DNA of 14,406 nucleotides from an uncultured Verrucomicrobiales bacterium (GTDB taxonomy: Bacteria > Verrucomicrobiota > Verrucomicrobiae > Limisphaerales > CANJSG01), in NCBI GenBank assembly GCA_946480965.1, contig CAMLMI010000090.1, positions 1 to 14,406 of the forward strand, given 5' to 3'. Both the position numbers and the translations under genes were made by a program. Each line of letters opens with the position of its first letter. The stretch's first letter is position 1. The notes beneath the pieces are model-generated. The model searched no databases. It was not told where the DNA came from and saw only the letters and a list, made by a program, of their open reading frames with translations. This document shows, in pieces, positions 14,368-14,406 of this stretch.

Positions 14368-14406
14368 ACGTGATAAGAGGATGAATTAGAGGGGTGGGAA
14401 GAAACG

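Overview
This is a GC-rich bacterial window with eight main protein genes, one tRNA and one small possible gene at the right edge. Gene content suggests a free-living, motile, polysaccharide-degrading Gram-negative bacterium. It has an outer-membrane barrel of a type I associate with Verrucomicrobiota (DUF6268-like), a secreted pectin methylesterase paired with a GH106-type rhamnosidase, a flagellar cap gene, and few Shine-Dalgarno sequences. A verrucomicrobial origin is my inference from these traits; there is no rRNA or marker gene to confirm it.

Layout. 1-572 (+): end of an outer-membrane beta-barrel gene. 667-5297 (-): a GH106-like glycosidase and a pectinesterase, 19 bases apart and transcribed together, with a NYN-LOTUS RNA-binding or nuclease protein upstream on the same strand. 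5429-6055 (+): a gene divergent from the NYN gene, with a Trypco2-like N-terminus. 6185-6260 (+): tRNA-Phe(GAA). 6677-9903 (+): a large von Willebrand A (VWA) protein with Ig-like repeats, broken by an apparent one-base frameshift near 9224. 10066-10908 (+): an AraC-family regulator. 11004-12701 (+): FliD, the flagellar cap, behind a very good sigma-28-like promoter. 12738-13781 (-): low-specificity L-threonine aldolase, convergent with fliD. 13782-14406: mostly non-coding, but a 54-codon minus-strand frame ends inside an intrinsic terminator at 14183-14207.

How the genes work together. The clearest functional unit is pectinesterase plus GH106: both carry signal peptides and would act on de-esterification and rhamnose release from pectin. 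FliD is a single flagellar gene with its own promoter. Threonine aldolase and the tRNA are housekeeping. The AraC regulator could act on a neighbour, but nothing in the sequence shows its target. The parts least explained by known biology are the divergent NYN-LOTUS / Trypco2-like pair, the frameshifted VWA protein without a signal peptide, the antisense-oriented terminator after it, and the small terminator-linked frame at the right edge. No CRISPR array, prophage or complete insertion sequence was seen.
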